Positions 25,750-35,800 of a stretch of DNA of 64,000 nt are shown piece after piece. Within the stretch, counting starts at the first letter, position 1; every line of letters starts with the position of its first letter. This stretch comes from JANNSX01 sp041397825 (GTDB lineage: Bacteria > Pseudomonadota > Alphaproteobacteria > Rhizobiales > Hyphomicrobiaceae), in NCBI GenBank assembly GCA_041397825.1, contig JAWKVX010000005.1, positions 62,001-126,000 on the forward strand, in the 5' to 3' direction. Made by a program: the position numbers and the translations under genes. The notes under the pieces were generated by a model, which made no database searches, was not told where the DNA came from, and saw only the letters and a list, made by a program, of their open reading frames with translations.

Positions 25750-26580
25750 ATGAGTTCGGCTGTTGCGGTCAGGCACGGCAAGTTCGGACGGGCTGCCATC
25801 TATCGCATGGACAAGCCCATGGCGGTGCATGCCCACCGCGAGGGACATCTGATCTTCAAGCTTGGCGGACCGGACGGTACCTGCACGGTCGAGGGGCTGC
25901 CGTTCTCCGTCAACCAGGCCACGGCCGCCGCCGTCAATCCCTGGCAGCCGCACTGCTTCGCGCCGGACGACGGACTACAGGACACCTGCTGTCTCATCCT
26001 CTACGTCGACCCGGCCCGCTTTCTGGAGGCCGGCCGGTCGGCGACCGGTATCTTGCGCTTCGGTTCTCCCTCAGTCGACATCACGACGTCGATCGCGCGC
26101 CTGATCGGCACGGTCGCCGACCGGCTGCTGGACGGCGCTGAGGATCTGGGGCTCGCGGAGGATATCTTCACCCTAACGGAGCGCTGTTTCGAGCAATCCT
26201 GGCGCTCGAGCCCGGCCAAGGCTGTGGCAGAGGACGGCGGCTGCCGCGGATCCGATTTCCGCATCCGCAACTCCCTCAATCTCATGCGTAGCCGGCTCGG
26301 TGACGAGCTGCTGCTGGACCACATCGCCCGCGACGCCGGACTGTCGCGACCGCATTTCTTCAAGCTGTTCCGCAAACAGGTCGGTCTGACGCCAAATCTC
26401 TATCTCAACCTGTTGAAGACCGAGCGATCGGTGCAGCTCTTAACCACGACGCGCGAGCCCGTGACGACGATCGGCTTCGACCTTGGCTTCGCCTCGCAGG
26501 CGAGCTTCACCCGCTTCTTCACGGCGAATGTCGGCATTCCTCCGACCGACTACCGTCGAGCCTCGCTTGCGCGCGGCTGA
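25750..26580 (+). CDS. AraC family transcriptional regulator
   Basis: A 276-residue regulator. An N-terminal cupin-like sensing domain (AVHAHREGHLIFKLGG, VNPWQPHCFAP) is followed from about residue 175 by two helix-turn-helix units. The first is LLLDHIARDAGLSRPHFFKLFRKQVG; the second is EPVTTIGFDLGFASQASFTRFFTANVG, followed by PTDYRR as in AraC/XylS proteins. It lies between the binding protein and the permease genes of the same transporter, so it is the obvious local regulator of the catabolic locus. Ligand unknown. Confidence 0.92.
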   Translation: MSSAVAVRHGKFGRAAIYRMDKPMAVHAHREGHLIFKLGGPDGTCTVEGLPFSVNQATAAAVNPWQPHCFAPDDGLQDTCCLILYVDPARFLEAGRSATGILRFGSPSVDITTSIARLIGTVADRLLDGAEDLGLAEDIFTLTERCFEQSWRSSPAKAVAEDGGCRGSDFRIRNSLNLMRSRLGDELLLDHIARDAGLSRPHFFKLFRKQVGLTPNLYLNLLKTERSVQLLTTTREPVTTIGFDLGFASQASFTRFFTANVGIPPTDYRRASLARG

Positions 26581-26669
26581 GTCTCCGGCCGGCCTTGGCG
26601 TGTCCCGAGAGGGCGAGTGTTGCCAAATGGGACAGTGCTAACGACGTTCGTCGAAATTGCGCGCTAGGT

Positions 26670-26759
26670 GGTCCCCCCGCGCCCCGGAAAGGAGGATACT
26701 CAAAGATATGCCCGGGGCGGTGGACCGAAGTATCCTTTGTCTGTGCCGGCTTACGGCAC
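26670..26759 (+). promoter_or_regulatory. Leader with two hairpins upstream of livH-like gene
   Basis: An imperfect long stem is formed by 26670-26687 (GGTCC..CCGCGCCCCGG) and 26712-26726 (CCGGGGCGGTGGACC). Its loop contains AAAGGAGG, a perfect ribosome-binding-like sequence not followed by a gene at the right distance. A second perfect hairpin, GTGCCG-N5-CGGCAC, occupies 26743-26759. The pair sits 86-175 nt before the permease start. They could be a regulatory leader or an mRNA-stabilising element; nothing matches a riboswitch class I know. Confidence 0.4.
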
Positions 26760-26844
26760 CAGGCTCAGGCGATCGGGGAGGCTCGCGCAAGACTTGGCGG
26801 CGGAGCGGCGGCAGGGTGCGTAACGAGAGGTGCGAGGCGACCGA

Positions 26845-27861
26845 ATGCTGGGACGTTTCATCGAGCGACACCCTTTTTGGTCTCTGGTCATCATCGTCGT
26901 GGCCGCAGCGCTGATCTGGGCGGTGTTCGCGCCCTGGCCAGAGGGCCTGGAGGAGGCGATCGGCAAGAAGAAGGTGTTTCTCAATGCGTTGATCAACGGC
27001 GTCACGCTCGGTGCGCTCTACTTCTTCGTCGCCTCCGGTTTCACGCTGATTTTCGGCCTGATGCGCAACGTCAATCTTGCACATGGCTCGCTCTACATGC
27101 TCGGTGGCTACATCGGCTACGAGATCTCGGTCTCGACCGGCTATTGGTTGCTCGCCTTTGTCGTCGCTTTCGCCGTTGTCGCGGTGCTAGGCGTCATCCT
27201 CCAGTATGTCGTCTTCCGGCGCATGCAGGGTGACGACCTGAAGCAAACGCTCGTCACAATCGGCATCTCGATCGTGCTCGCGGACATCATGCTTTGGATC
27301 TGGGGTGGCGACTACTATCAGATCCTGGCGCCCGGTTGGCTGGATGGCCCGACGACGCTCCCGCTCGTCAGCGCGCTGAAGAGCGACGGATCGCCGGTCT
27401 ATCTCAAATACCCCATCGTCCGCCTCGTCATCCTGCTCGCCGCGATCGTCGTCGGTGTTCTCATGTGGCTCGTGCTCAACCGGACGAAGATCGGCATGCT
27501 GGTGCGGGCCGGTGTCGACGATCGCGAGATGCTGGCGGCCTCGGGCGTGCGCATCCAGCGTATCTTCGTCTTGGTATTCGCGTTCGGCGCCGGTCTTGCG
27601 GGCGTCGCCGGCGTGGTCGGCGGGACCTTCCAGTCGATGGCGCCCGGCGAGGACATCCGGTTCCTGCTCGCCTCGCTGGTGGTCGTCATCGTCGGTGGTA
27701 TGGGCTCGATTCCGGGGGCGGCGCTCGGCGCTGTCATCATCGGTCTCTCGGAGCAGTTCGGCTCCGTCTACTTCCCGACCTATGCGGTCGTCCTGACGTT
27801 TCTGATCATGGTCGTCGTGCTGGCCTTCAGGCCGCAGGGCCTCATTGCCTCGGGGCGCTGA
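26845..27861 (+). CDS. livH: LivH-type ABC permease
   Basis: A 338-residue inner-membrane permease of the branched-chain amino acid importer family. After an N-terminal hydrophobic segment (FWSLVIIVVAAALIWAVF) comes the conserved block ALINGVTLGALYFFVASGFTLIFGLMRNVNLAHGSLYMLGGYI. About seven more helices follow, with the coupling-loop region MLAASGVRIQRIF and GGMGSIPGAALGAVIIGL. The ATG at 26845 with GAGG upstream is preferred to the GTG five codons earlier. LivM follows after 3 nt. Confidence 0.94.
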   Translation: MLGRFIERHPFWSLVIIVVAAALIWAVFAPWPEGLEEAIGKKKVFLNALINGVTLGALYFFVASGFTLIFGLMRNVNLAHGSLYMLGGYIGYEISVSTGYWLLAFVVAFAVVAVLGVILQYVVFRRMQGDDLKQTLVTIGISIVLADIMLWIWGGDYYQILAPGWLDGPTTLPLVSALKSDGSPVYLKYPIVRLVILLAAIVVGVLMWLVLNRTKIGMLVRAGVDDREMLAASGVRIQRIFVLVFAFGAGLAGVAGVVGGTFQSMAPGEDIRFLLASLVVVIVGGMGSIPGAALGAVIIGLSEQFGSVYFPTYAVVLTFLIMVVVLAFRPQGLIASGR

Positions 27862-27864
27862 GCG

Positions 27865-28935
27865 ATGGCGTTGTGGCAGGCAGGCATGGAGACGATGGAG
27901 ACCGGCTCGGCGCGCGGCCGTCTCGATCCGACGCGGATTCCCGCCGCCTATTGGGCCGTCGGCGCCGCCTTGATTCTCATTCCGGCGGTCGCCTCCGACT
28001 TCGTGATGGTTCAGATCTTCGCCAGAACCTTCATCTTCGGCATGATCGCTTTGTCGCTCATGTTCGTCGGCGGCTATGGCGGCATGGTATCGCTGGCTCA
28101 GCTCGCGGTCGCTGGAGTGGCCGCCTACATGACGGCGATCCTCGGCGCGAGCGCCATCGGCACGATCTCGCTCGGCTGGCCATGGTGGCTGCATATTCCG
28201 GCGGCCATCCTCATTGCCACGCTGTTCGGCACGTTGACTGGGGCGCTCGCGGTCCGCACGGCCGGCATCTACACGATCATGATTACCCTGGCGATCGCCA
28301 CCGCCTTCTTCTATTTCGTTCGCCAGAACTACGTCGTCTTCAATGGGTTCCAGGGTTTCAACCAGGTCCTGCCGCCGCATCTCTTCGGCGTCGATTGGCG
28401 TGGGTCGATCGCCTTCTACTATTTGTGCCTGTTCTGGGCGGCGTTCGCCTATCTGGCCGTGCTCTACGTTGCGCGTGCGCCCTTCGGCCTTGCGCTTCAA
28501 GGGGTACGCGACAATCCCCGCCGCATGGCGGCGCTCGGTTTCAACGTTACCGCGCATCGCGTGGCCGCCTACGCATTCGCCAGTGTCATCGCGGCGGTCG
28601 CTGGCATCCTGATGGTCTGGCTCAGCGGCACCATCTCGCCGGGTGCCGTTGCCGTCGGACCCGCCATCGACATTCTCGTCATTGCCGTCGTCGGCGGCCT
28701 CCGGCACCCGATCGGGCCCTTCATCGGCGCGCTCATCTACGTGTTGCTGAGAACATTCGCCCTCGACGTCTTGACGGCCTCTGGTCTCGATCCGCACCGC
28801 TTCCAGCTGCTGATCGGTCTCGGATTCCTCGCCATCGTCTTCTGGTCGTCGGATGGGGTGCTGGGCCTTTGGGAGCGTTGGCGACATCACAGTCAGCGCA
28901 CCGATCCACTTACCGGCCGCACGAGGGAGCCGTAG
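27865..28935 (+). CDS. livM: LivM-type ABC permease
   Basis: A 356-residue permease partner. The conserved early block is IALSLMFVGGYGGMVSLAQLAVAGVAAYMTAIL. Later come IMITLAIATAFFYFVRQN, the coupling loop GVRDNPRRMAALGFNVTAHRVAAYAF and GGLRHPIGPFIGALIYVLL. About nine to ten helices are predicted. The C-terminus is a short charged tail. It follows the LivH gene by 3 nt and precedes the LivG gene by 2 nt, so all are co-transcribed. Confidence 0.94.
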   Translation: MALWQAGMETMETGSARGRLDPTRIPAAYWAVGAALILIPAVASDFVMVQIFARTFIFGMIALSLMFVGGYGGMVSLAQLAVAGVAAYMTAILGASAIGTISLGWPWWLHIPAAILIATLFGTLTGALAVRTAGIYTIMITLAIATAFFYFVRQNYVVFNGFQGFNQVLPPHLFGVDWRGSIAFYYLCLFWAAFAYLAVLYVARAPFGLALQGVRDNPRRMAALGFNVTAHRVAAYAFASVIAAVAGILMVWLSGTISPGAVAVGPAIDILVIAVVGGLRHPIGPFIGALIYVLLRTFALDVLTASGLDPHRFQLLIGLGFLAIVFWSSDGVLGLWERWRHHSQRTDPLTGRTREP

Positions 28936-28937
28936 CC

Positions 28938-29723
28938 GTGGCCGAAAGCGTCGCACAGCGGCTGTCGACCGCCGGCTCAGGCAATGCGCTCGAGCTCAGG
29001 GGCGTGTCGCGTCTGTTCGGTGCCCTGGCTGCCCTGTCGGACGTGACCATCACCGTCAAGCCCGGCGAGCGGCGCGCCGTCCTCGGGTCGAACGGCGCCG
29101 GCAAGACGACGCTGTTCAATTGCATCACGGGAGACTTCCTGCCGACCTCCGGCACGATCCGGCTGTTCGGCGAGGACGTGACGGTGTTTCCGGCGCACGA
29201 GCGAATCCGGCGCGGCCTACGTCGCACCTACCAGATCTCGCTGCTGTTCGCAGGTCTCTCGGTGATCGACAATATCTACCTTGCTTGCCGCGGCGTCTCG
29301 CGCGGGCGGTTCTCGCTGATCCGGCCGCGGCGCGACGAGGCCTTGATGCATGCGGCCGAGCAGCTGATGACGGCTGTGCATCTGACGGATGCCCGCGAGA
29401 CCAAGGTTTCCGCGCTGTCCCATGGACAGCAGCGCCAGCTCGAGATCGCCCTGGCGCTGGCCGGCGCGCCGCGCTTCATCCTGTTCGACGAGCCGGCCGC
29501 CGGGCTGTCGCCGGCCGAGCGGCGCGAGCTGATCGAGATCCTGACCAGCCTGCCGGAGCATATCGGCTACATCATCATCGAGCACGACATGGATGTTGCG
29601 CTGCGGGTCGCGGAGAGCGTGTCGATGATGCACAACGGCCGGATCTTCAAGGAAGGCAAGCCGGAGGAGATCGAGAGCGATCCCGAGGTGCAGGCGCTCT
29701 ATCTCGGAGGCGGCCATGAGTGA
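28938..29723 (+). CDS. livG: LivG-type ABC ATPase
   Basis: A 261-residue ATPase. Walker A is GSNGAGKTT near residues 50-58, LivG signature SHGQQRQLEIALAL near 158, Walker B FILFDEPAAGLSP near 180, and H-loop IIIEHDMDVAL near 215. It starts at GTG 28938 with GAGGGAG upstream; the frame is open far upstream inside the permease genes but that part is not a gene. It overlaps the LivF fusion gene by 8 nt. Confidence 0.94.
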   Translation: MAESVAQRLSTAGSGNALELRGVSRLFGALAALSDVTITVKPGERRAVLGSNGAGKTTLFNCITGDFLPTSGTIRLFGEDVTVFPAHERIRRGLRRTYQISLLFAGLSVIDNIYLACRGVSRGRFSLIRPRRDEALMHAAEQLMTAVHLTDARETKVSALSHGQQRQLEIALALAGAPRFILFDEPAAGLSPAERRELIEILTSLPEHIGYIIIEHDMDVALRVAESVSMMHNGRIFKEGKPEEIESDPEVQALYLGGGHE

Positions 29724-31926
29724 GCGCCATCGCACAGGCCCGGCTGCGCTCCAGATCAAGGGGCTCAACGTCTATTATGGTGCCTCGCATGCCCTGCAGG
29801 GCGTCGACCTCGAGCTCGCGACCGGCGTTTTGTCGGTCGTCGGCCGCAACGGCATGGGCAAGACGACGCTCTGCAATGCCATCATGGGGCTCGTGCCCGT
29901 CGCCTCGGGCTCGATCCGGTTCGCGGGCGAGGAGCTCGTCGGCAAGGAGCCCGCGGACATCGTCCAACTCGGCATCGGCTATGTGCCGCAAGGGCGCCGC
30001 CTGTGGCGGTCGCTGACCGTCGACGAGCATCTGCGCATGCTGGCGGGCGGCAAGGGCTCATGGTCGATCGACCGGATTTACCAGACCTTTCCGCGTCTCG
30101 CCGAGCGGCGCAACAACGGCGGCGGACAGCTGTCGGGTGGTGAGCAGCAGATGCTCGCCATCTCGCGGGCGCTGCTGCTCAATCCGCGTCTGCTCATCAT
30201 GGACGAGCCGACGGAGGGCTTGGCGCCGGTCATCGTCGCACAGCTCGAGGAGATGCTGCTTCGGCTCGGCGAGGAGGAGGACATCCACGTCCTCGTCATC
30301 GAGCAGAATATCGGCGTTGCAACGGCGGTCGCTCCTGAGACGGCGATCATGGTCAACGGTCGGATCAACCGAATCATCGCCTCAGGCACATTGGCCGCGG
30401 ATCGCGAGTTGCAGCAGAGGCTTCTCGGCGTCGGGCGGCACGGCGACGAGGCGGGCGAGGAGACGGCCCGGCCGCCGGGCGGCGAGAAGCGGGGCGAGGT
30501 CGAGCCGCCAAGGCCCGCCGGTCCCGCGAAGATCTACATCTCCAATCCGAAGACGCCGACACGCTGGTCGAAACCGGTTCCGGTGGCCGTCATCGAGCAA
30601 TCGGCCCGCACGGTTACGCCGATGCGCCTGCCCGGCCCGGTGACGGGTCAGGCGGAACTCCGGCCGCTCGCCGGAGCCGGCGAGAGCGTCGTACTGGTGG
30701 CGGGCACCTTCGACACGAAGGGTGCCGAGCTCCGATTCATGCGTGACATCATTCGCGACGCGGGCCTGCCGGTTCGGCTCGTCGATCTCTCGACCTCGGG
30801 CAAGCACTCCGGTGCCGAGATCCCGGCGCACCAGATCGCCGCCTTCCATCCCCGCGGTGCCAGCGGCGTATTCACCGGTGATCGCGGGCAGTCCGTCGGC
30901 GGCATGACGATAGCCTTCGAGCGCTGGATCGCCCGCCAGTCCGGCGTTGCCGGCATCATCTCGGCTGGCGGATCGGGTGGCACGGCGATCGTGGCGCCAG
31001 CGATGCGGGTGCTGCCGGCGGGTGTGCCCAAGCTGATCGTCTCGACCGTCGCCTCGGGCGACGTCTCGGCCTATGTCGGGCCGACCGACATCACCATGAT
31101 GCATTCGATCGCCGATATCGAAGGGCTCAACGTCATCTCGCGCGAGGTGCTCGGCAATGCCGCCAACGCCATGGTCGGCATGGTCAAGGGCCGCCGGCAG
31201 ACTGAAAAGCCGTCGCGTGGGGCCCCGACGATGCGGCTCGGCGTCGGACTCACCATGTTCGGGGTCACGACGCCCTGTGTGAAGCAGGTCGTAGCCGGCC
31301 TCGGCCCGGATCTCGATTGCATCGTCTTCCATGCCACCGGCATCGGTGGGCGCTCGATGGAGAAGCTCGTCGACAGTGGTGTGCTGAAGGCCATCGTCGA
31401 CGTGACGACGACCGAGATTGCCGACATGCTGGTCGGCGGCATCTTCCCGGCCACCGGGGACCGGCTCGGCGCCATCATCCGGACGCGGCTTCCCTACATC
31501 GGCTCCTGCGGCGCGCTCGACATGGTGAATTTCGGCGCGCCCGAGACTGTGCCCGAGCGTTTCCGCAGTCGCCGGCTCTACCACCACAATCCGCAGATCA
31601 CGCTGATGCGTACGACAGCCGAGGAGAATGCCGCCATCGGCCGGTGGATCGGCGAGCGGCTGAACCAGATGGATGGGCCCGTCCGTTTTCTGCTACCCGA
31701 GGGCGGCGTCTCGGCGCTCGATGCGCCGGGGCAACCCTTCCACGATCCGGCGGCCGACCAGGCACTTTTCCGCGCGCTCGAGCAGACGGTTCGGCAAACC
31801 TCGACCCGCCAACTCGTCCGTCTCCCCTGCAACATCAACGATCCGGCCTTCGCCGCCGAGCTGGTGAAGCTCTTCCATCAGCTGCATGGTGGCAGCCTGC
31901 CGGGCCGCCGAAGAATGGGCCGCTGA
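29716..31926 (+). CDS. LivF-type ABC ATPase fused to Tm-1-like (UPF0261) domain
   Basis: A 736-residue two-part protein in one uninterrupted frame. Residues 1-240 are a complete LivF ATPase: Walker A GRNGMGKTT (43-51), PQGRRLWRSLTVDEHL, signature LSGGEQQ (139-145), Walker B LLIMDEPTEGLAP (159-171), VIEQN H-loop region. Residues 241-322 are a Pro/Gly/charged linker. Residues 323-736 are a Tm-1-like/UPF0261 domain: VVLVAGTFDTKGAELRFMRD, VDLSTSGKHSG, VFTGDRGQSVGGM, GGSGGTAI, VSTVASGDVSAYVGPTDITMM. The Tm-1 fold is named for the tomato virus-resistance protein; bacterial members have no settled function. An internal start for a separate Tm-1 protein is not apparent in the linker. The TIM-barrel half of Tm-1 is encoded next. 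Confidence 0.9.
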   Translation: MSERHRTGPAALQIKGLNVYYGASHALQGVDLELATGVLSVVGRNGMGKTTLCNAIMGLVPVASGSIRFAGEELVGKEPADIVQLGIGYVPQGRRLWRSLTVDEHLRMLAGGKGSWSIDRIYQTFPRLAERRNNGGGQLSGGEQQMLAISRALLLNPRLLIMDEPTEGLAPVIVAQLEEMLLRLGEEEDIHVLVIEQNIGVATAVAPETAIMVNGRINRIIASGTLAADRELQQRLLGVGRHGDEAGEETARPPGGEKRGEVEPPRPAGPAKIYISNPKTPTRWSKPVPVAVIEQSARTVTPMRLPGPVTGQAELRPLAGAGESVVLVAGTFDTKGAELRFMRDIIRDAGLPVRLVDLSTSGKHSGAEIPAHQIAAFHPRGASGVFTGDRGQSVGGMTIAFERWIARQSGVAGIISAGGSGGTAIVAPAMRVLPAGVPKLIVSTVASGDVSAYVGPTDITMMHSIADIEGLNVISREVLGNAANAMVGMVKGRRQTEKPSRGAPTMRLGVGLTMFGVTTPCVKQVVAGLGPDLDCIVFHATGIGGRSMEKLVDSGVLKAIVDVTTTEIADMLVGGIFPATGDRLGAIIRTRLPYIGSCGALDMVNFGAPETVPERFRSRRLYHHNPQITLMRTTAEENAAIGRWIGERLNQMDGPVRFLLPEGGVSALDAPGQPFHDPAADQALFRALEQTVRQTSTRQLVRLPCNINDPAFAAELVKLFHQLHGGSLPGRRRMGR

Positions 31927-31928
31927 GC

Positions 31929-32759
31929 ATGCCGATGGACCGCAAGAAGATCCTCAAACGCTTCCGCAAGATGATCGCCAAGGGCCAGCCCATCATCGGC
32001 GGCGGCGCGGGCACCGGTCTCTCCGCCAAATGCGAGGAGGAGGGCGGCATCGACCTCATCGTCATCTACAATTCCGGCCGCTATCGCATGGCCGGCCGTG
32101 GCTCGCTCGCGGGTCTGCTCGCCTATGGCGACGCCAACCAGATCGTGGTCGAGATGGCGGCGGAGGTGCTGCCGGTGGTCAAGCGGACGCCGGTGCTGGC
32201 GGGCGTCAACGGCACCGATCCGTTCCGGGTGATGGATGTCTTCCTCGACGAGCTCAAGCGGATCGGCTTCGCCGGCGTGCAGAATTTTCCGACGGTCGGT
32301 CTGATCGACGGCACCTTCCGGGCCAATCTCGAGGAGACCGGGATGAGCTACGGACAAGAAGTCGATATGATTGCCAAGGCCCACGACAAGAACATGCTGA
32401 CGACGCCCTACGTCTTCTCGGAGGACGATGCCAAGGCGATGGCCAAGGCGGGTGCCGACATCGTCGTCTGCCATCTGGGGCTGACGACCGGCGGCTCGAT
32501 CGGTGCCGAGACGGCGTTGAAGCTCGAGGACTGCCCCAAGCGGGTGGATGACTGGGCGGAAGCCGCCCTCCGGATCAACAAGGACATCATCGTCCTCGTC
32601 CACGGCGGCCCCGTCGCCATGCCGGAGGATGCGAAATTCATCATGAACAAGACGCGCCATTGTCATGGCTTCTACGGCGCTTCGTCGATGGAGAGATTGC
32701 CGGCGGAGACGGCGCTAACCGAGCAGACGCGAAAGTTCAAGCGCATCGGCAAACGATGA
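31929..32759 (+). CDS. TIM-barrel phosphoenolpyruvate-hydrolase-like protein (Tm-1 C-terminal half homologue)
   Basis: A 276-residue TIM-barrel protein of the PEP-hydrolase-like family (PF09370 type). Landmarks are IIGGGAGTGLSAKCEEEGGIDLIVIYNSGRYRMAGRGS cut as two conserved blocks near residues 22-60. PVLAGVNGTDPF near 95, GVQNFPTVGLIDG near 120 and HGGPVAMPED near 230 follow. In tomato Tm-1 the UPF0261-like domain and this TIM barrel are joined in one polypeptide; here they are adjacent genes separated by 2 nt, the first fused to an ABC ATPase. The reaction is not known. It is co-transcribed with the transporter. Confidence 0.9.
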   Translation: MPMDRKKILKRFRKMIAKGQPIIGGGAGTGLSAKCEEEGGIDLIVIYNSGRYRMAGRGSLAGLLAYGDANQIVVEMAAEVLPVVKRTPVLAGVNGTDPFRVMDVFLDELKRIGFAGVQNFPTVGLIDGTFRANLEETGMSYGQEVDMIAKAHDKNMLTTPYVFSEDDAKAMAKAGADIVVCHLGLTTGGSIGAETALKLEDCPKRVDDWAEAALRINKDIIVLVHGGPVAMPEDAKFIMNKTRHCHGFYGASSMERLPAETALTEQTRKFKRIGKR

Positions 32760-32813
32760 TACGAAGACCATGACACGGCAAAGAAACATGTACTGCGTTT
32801 GGGAGAAGCGACC

Positions 32814-35800
32814 ATGACCGGCCAGCTCATCGGCCAGATCATCCTGTGGCTGATCATTGCCGTCATTGCCATTGCCATCATCTATTGGGTGATGAACCGG
32901 CTCTACCGGCGATCGACGAAGGAGGTGGCCTTCGTCCGGACCGGCTTCCTCGGCGAGAAGGTCGTGATCGACGGCGGCGCCTTCGTCTGGCCGATCGTGC
33001 ACGACATCACGCCCGTCAACATGAACACGGTGCCACTGCCGGTCATCCGGCAGAAGGAGGAGGCGCTGATCACGCGCGACCGGATGCGCGTCGATGTCGA
33101 GGCGCAGTTCTATGTCCGTGTCCGGCCTGACAAGCAGGCCGTCTCGATCGCAGCCGCCACCCTCGGCCGCAGGACGCTCGACACCGACTATCTGAACAAT
33201 CTGCTGTCGTCGAAGTTCGAATCTGCGCTTCGCGCTGTCGCGGCCGAAATGACCATGGCCGAGATGCACGAGCAGCGCGGCGCCTATGTCGCGCGCGTCC
33301 GGGAGGCGGCGCAGGAGGATCTGACGCGCAATGGCCTCGAGCTCGAGTCGGTCGCCATCATGGACATCGACCAGACGAGCCTCGAGTATTTCAATCCCTC
33401 CAATCGCTTTGATGCCGAGGGTCTGACGGCCCTCATCAAGGACATCGAGGATCGTCGCAAGCTCAGGAACGACATCGAGCAGGACTCGATGATCCAGATC
33501 CGCACGCGCAATCTCGAGGCCGAGAAGCAATCGCTCTCGATCGAGCGCGAGAGTGAGGAGGCGCGTCTAGTGCAAGAGCGCGACGTCGAGTTCCGTCGCG
33601 CACAGCAGCGTGCCGAGCTCGCTCGTGAGCGCGCGCAACGGGAGAAGGAAGCCGAGGAGGCGCAGATCCTCGCCCGCGAGGCCATCGAGCGAGCCCGCAT
33701 CACCAACGACCAGGCGATCGCCGCCACCCGCATCGAGAGCGAGCGCGATGTCCGCCAGCGCGAGATCGAGCGTCAGAAGATCATCGATACGGCCGAGATC
33801 GCGCTCCGCGAGGAAACGGAGAAGGCCCGCATCCTGCAGGAGCGGGCAATTCAGGAAGCCCGTATCGCCAACGAGCGTGAGACGCAGGCCCAGGAGATCG
33901 AGCGCCAGAAGCTGATCGAGCAGGCGGAGATCAGGGCGCGTGAGGAAACCGAGCGGGCCCGCATCACGCAGGCCCGGGGTATCGAGGAGGTGCGGATCAG
34001 CAACGAGCGGGAAACGCAGGCGCAGGAGATCGAGCGCCAGAAGCTGATCCAACAGGCGGAGATTCGGGCGCGGGAGGAGACGGAGCGGGCTCGCATCGAG
34101 CAGGAGCGGGCGATCCACGAGGCGAGAATTGCCAACGAGCAGGATACCCAGGCGCGCGAGATCGAGCGCCAGAAGCTGATCCAGCAGGCGGAGATCCGGG
34201 CGCGGCAGGAGACGGAGAGGACCCGCATCGAGCAGGAGCGGGCAATCCATGACGTCCGGATCGTCAACGAGCGGGACACCCAGGCGCAGGAGATCGAGCG
34301 TCAGAAGCTGATCGAGCAAGCCGAGATTCGGGCGCGCGAGGAGACGGAACGGGCGCGCATCGAGCAGGAGCAGAAGGTCACGGACGCCCGCATCGCCAAC
34401 GAGGAGCAGATCCGCCGCCGCGAGATCGAGCGAAATCGCGCGCTCGAGGAGGCCGAGATCGCCGCCCGCGAGGCGACCGATCGCTTGCGCATCCTGCGCC
34501 TCGCAGTTGTCGACGAGGAGCGCATTGCCACGGACAAGCGCATCCGTGAGCTGGAGATCCAGCGTCAGTTGGCGCTGCAGGAGGCCGAGATCGCCGCCAA
34601 CCAGGCGACGGAGGCGACTCGGATTGCGCACGAGAAGCGGGTCGCGGCCGAGCGGATCGCCTTCGAGCAGGATGTCCGCGAGCGCGAGATCGCCCGTAAC
34701 CGGGCCGTGGATGCGGCTGACATCGCTGCCCGCGAGATCGTCGAGACGGCTCGCATTGATCTGGAAGCCCGGATTGATCAGGAGCGGATCGCCAGGCGCG
34801 AGTCCGTCATCCTGCAGGAGGCTGAGTCCGACAAGAAGACCGAGGCGGCCCGCATTGCACGGCAGAAGCTGATCGACGCCGAGCGGATCGTCGCCGAGAC
34901 CGAGATCCGCACGCAGGAGATCGCCCGCAACGAGGTTCTGGAGCGGGAGGAGGTGATCCGCAGGCGGCAGCTCGACGCCTTGAAGATCGAGAAGGAGCTC
35001 GAGACACAGCGCGAGCAGATCGCCCGGGACGAGGCGCTCAAGAATCTCGAGATCGAGCGCAACAAGGCCATCGACGCCGCCCAGATCGCCGCCGACGAGG
35101 CCGTCGAGGCGGCGCGCATCGCCCAGCAGAAGCTACTCGACGCCGAGCGCATCGCTGCCCAGGAGACCGTCAAGCAGCGCGAGCTTGCCCGCGACGAGCT
35201 GGTCGAGAGCATCGACCTCAAGCGCCGTGATGCCGTCGAGCGTCAACGGATTGCCACCGAGCTCAATTTGGAGCGCGAGCGCATCGCCTCGCAAAAGGAG
35301 CGGGAGGTGCTCGACATAACGCGGCGTCAGGCCGTCGAGGTCGCCGATCAGACCCGTGTCATCGAGCTGTCCGGCATCAAAAGCGAGCGCGCCGAGGCCG
35401 ATGCACGCGTGCGCCGCGCCGAGATCGAGGCCATGCGCGAGATCGAGACCTCCGATGTCGCCCGCGAGCAGGCCCTCGAGTCAGCACGACTCGAACGACG
35501 TCAGGCCTTGGAGGCGCTGGAGATCGCCCGCGTGCAGGCCATCCGGGCCCTCGAGATCGCCTCGAAGGAGGAGATCGAGCGGGCGCGCATCGCCTCCGAG
35601 CGCGGGCTCGACGAGATCCGTATCGATCACGAGACCGTGCGTCGCCGCCTCGAAGTCCAGCGCGAGCAGGATGTCGAGCAGGCCCAACTCGAAAAGGCAA
35701 TCGTCATCTTCCGGAAGTCTCTGGAGGAGAGCGCCGCCCGCGCCGAGGCCGATGTCGCCCGGGCTCGCGCCGCCGAGATGGAGGAGCGCGTCAAGACGAG

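Noticed and set aside
27294..28937. Long N-terminal extension of the LivG ATPase in the same frame
   Set aside because: It overlaps the two permease genes and is Arg/Gly-rich frame-shadow sequence; GTG 28938 with a good ribosome-binding site is the real start.
33567..34631. 354-codon minus-strand frame with Leu-rich repeats opposite the flotillin rod
   Set aside because: The repeats are the antisense of the 132-bp coding repeats; the plus-strand protein has a recognisable SPFH domain and start.
33741..34796. Repeats as a possible CRISPR or intergenic satellite
   Set aside because: The 132-bp units are fully coding, have no unique spacers and keep an 11-residue protein rhythm.
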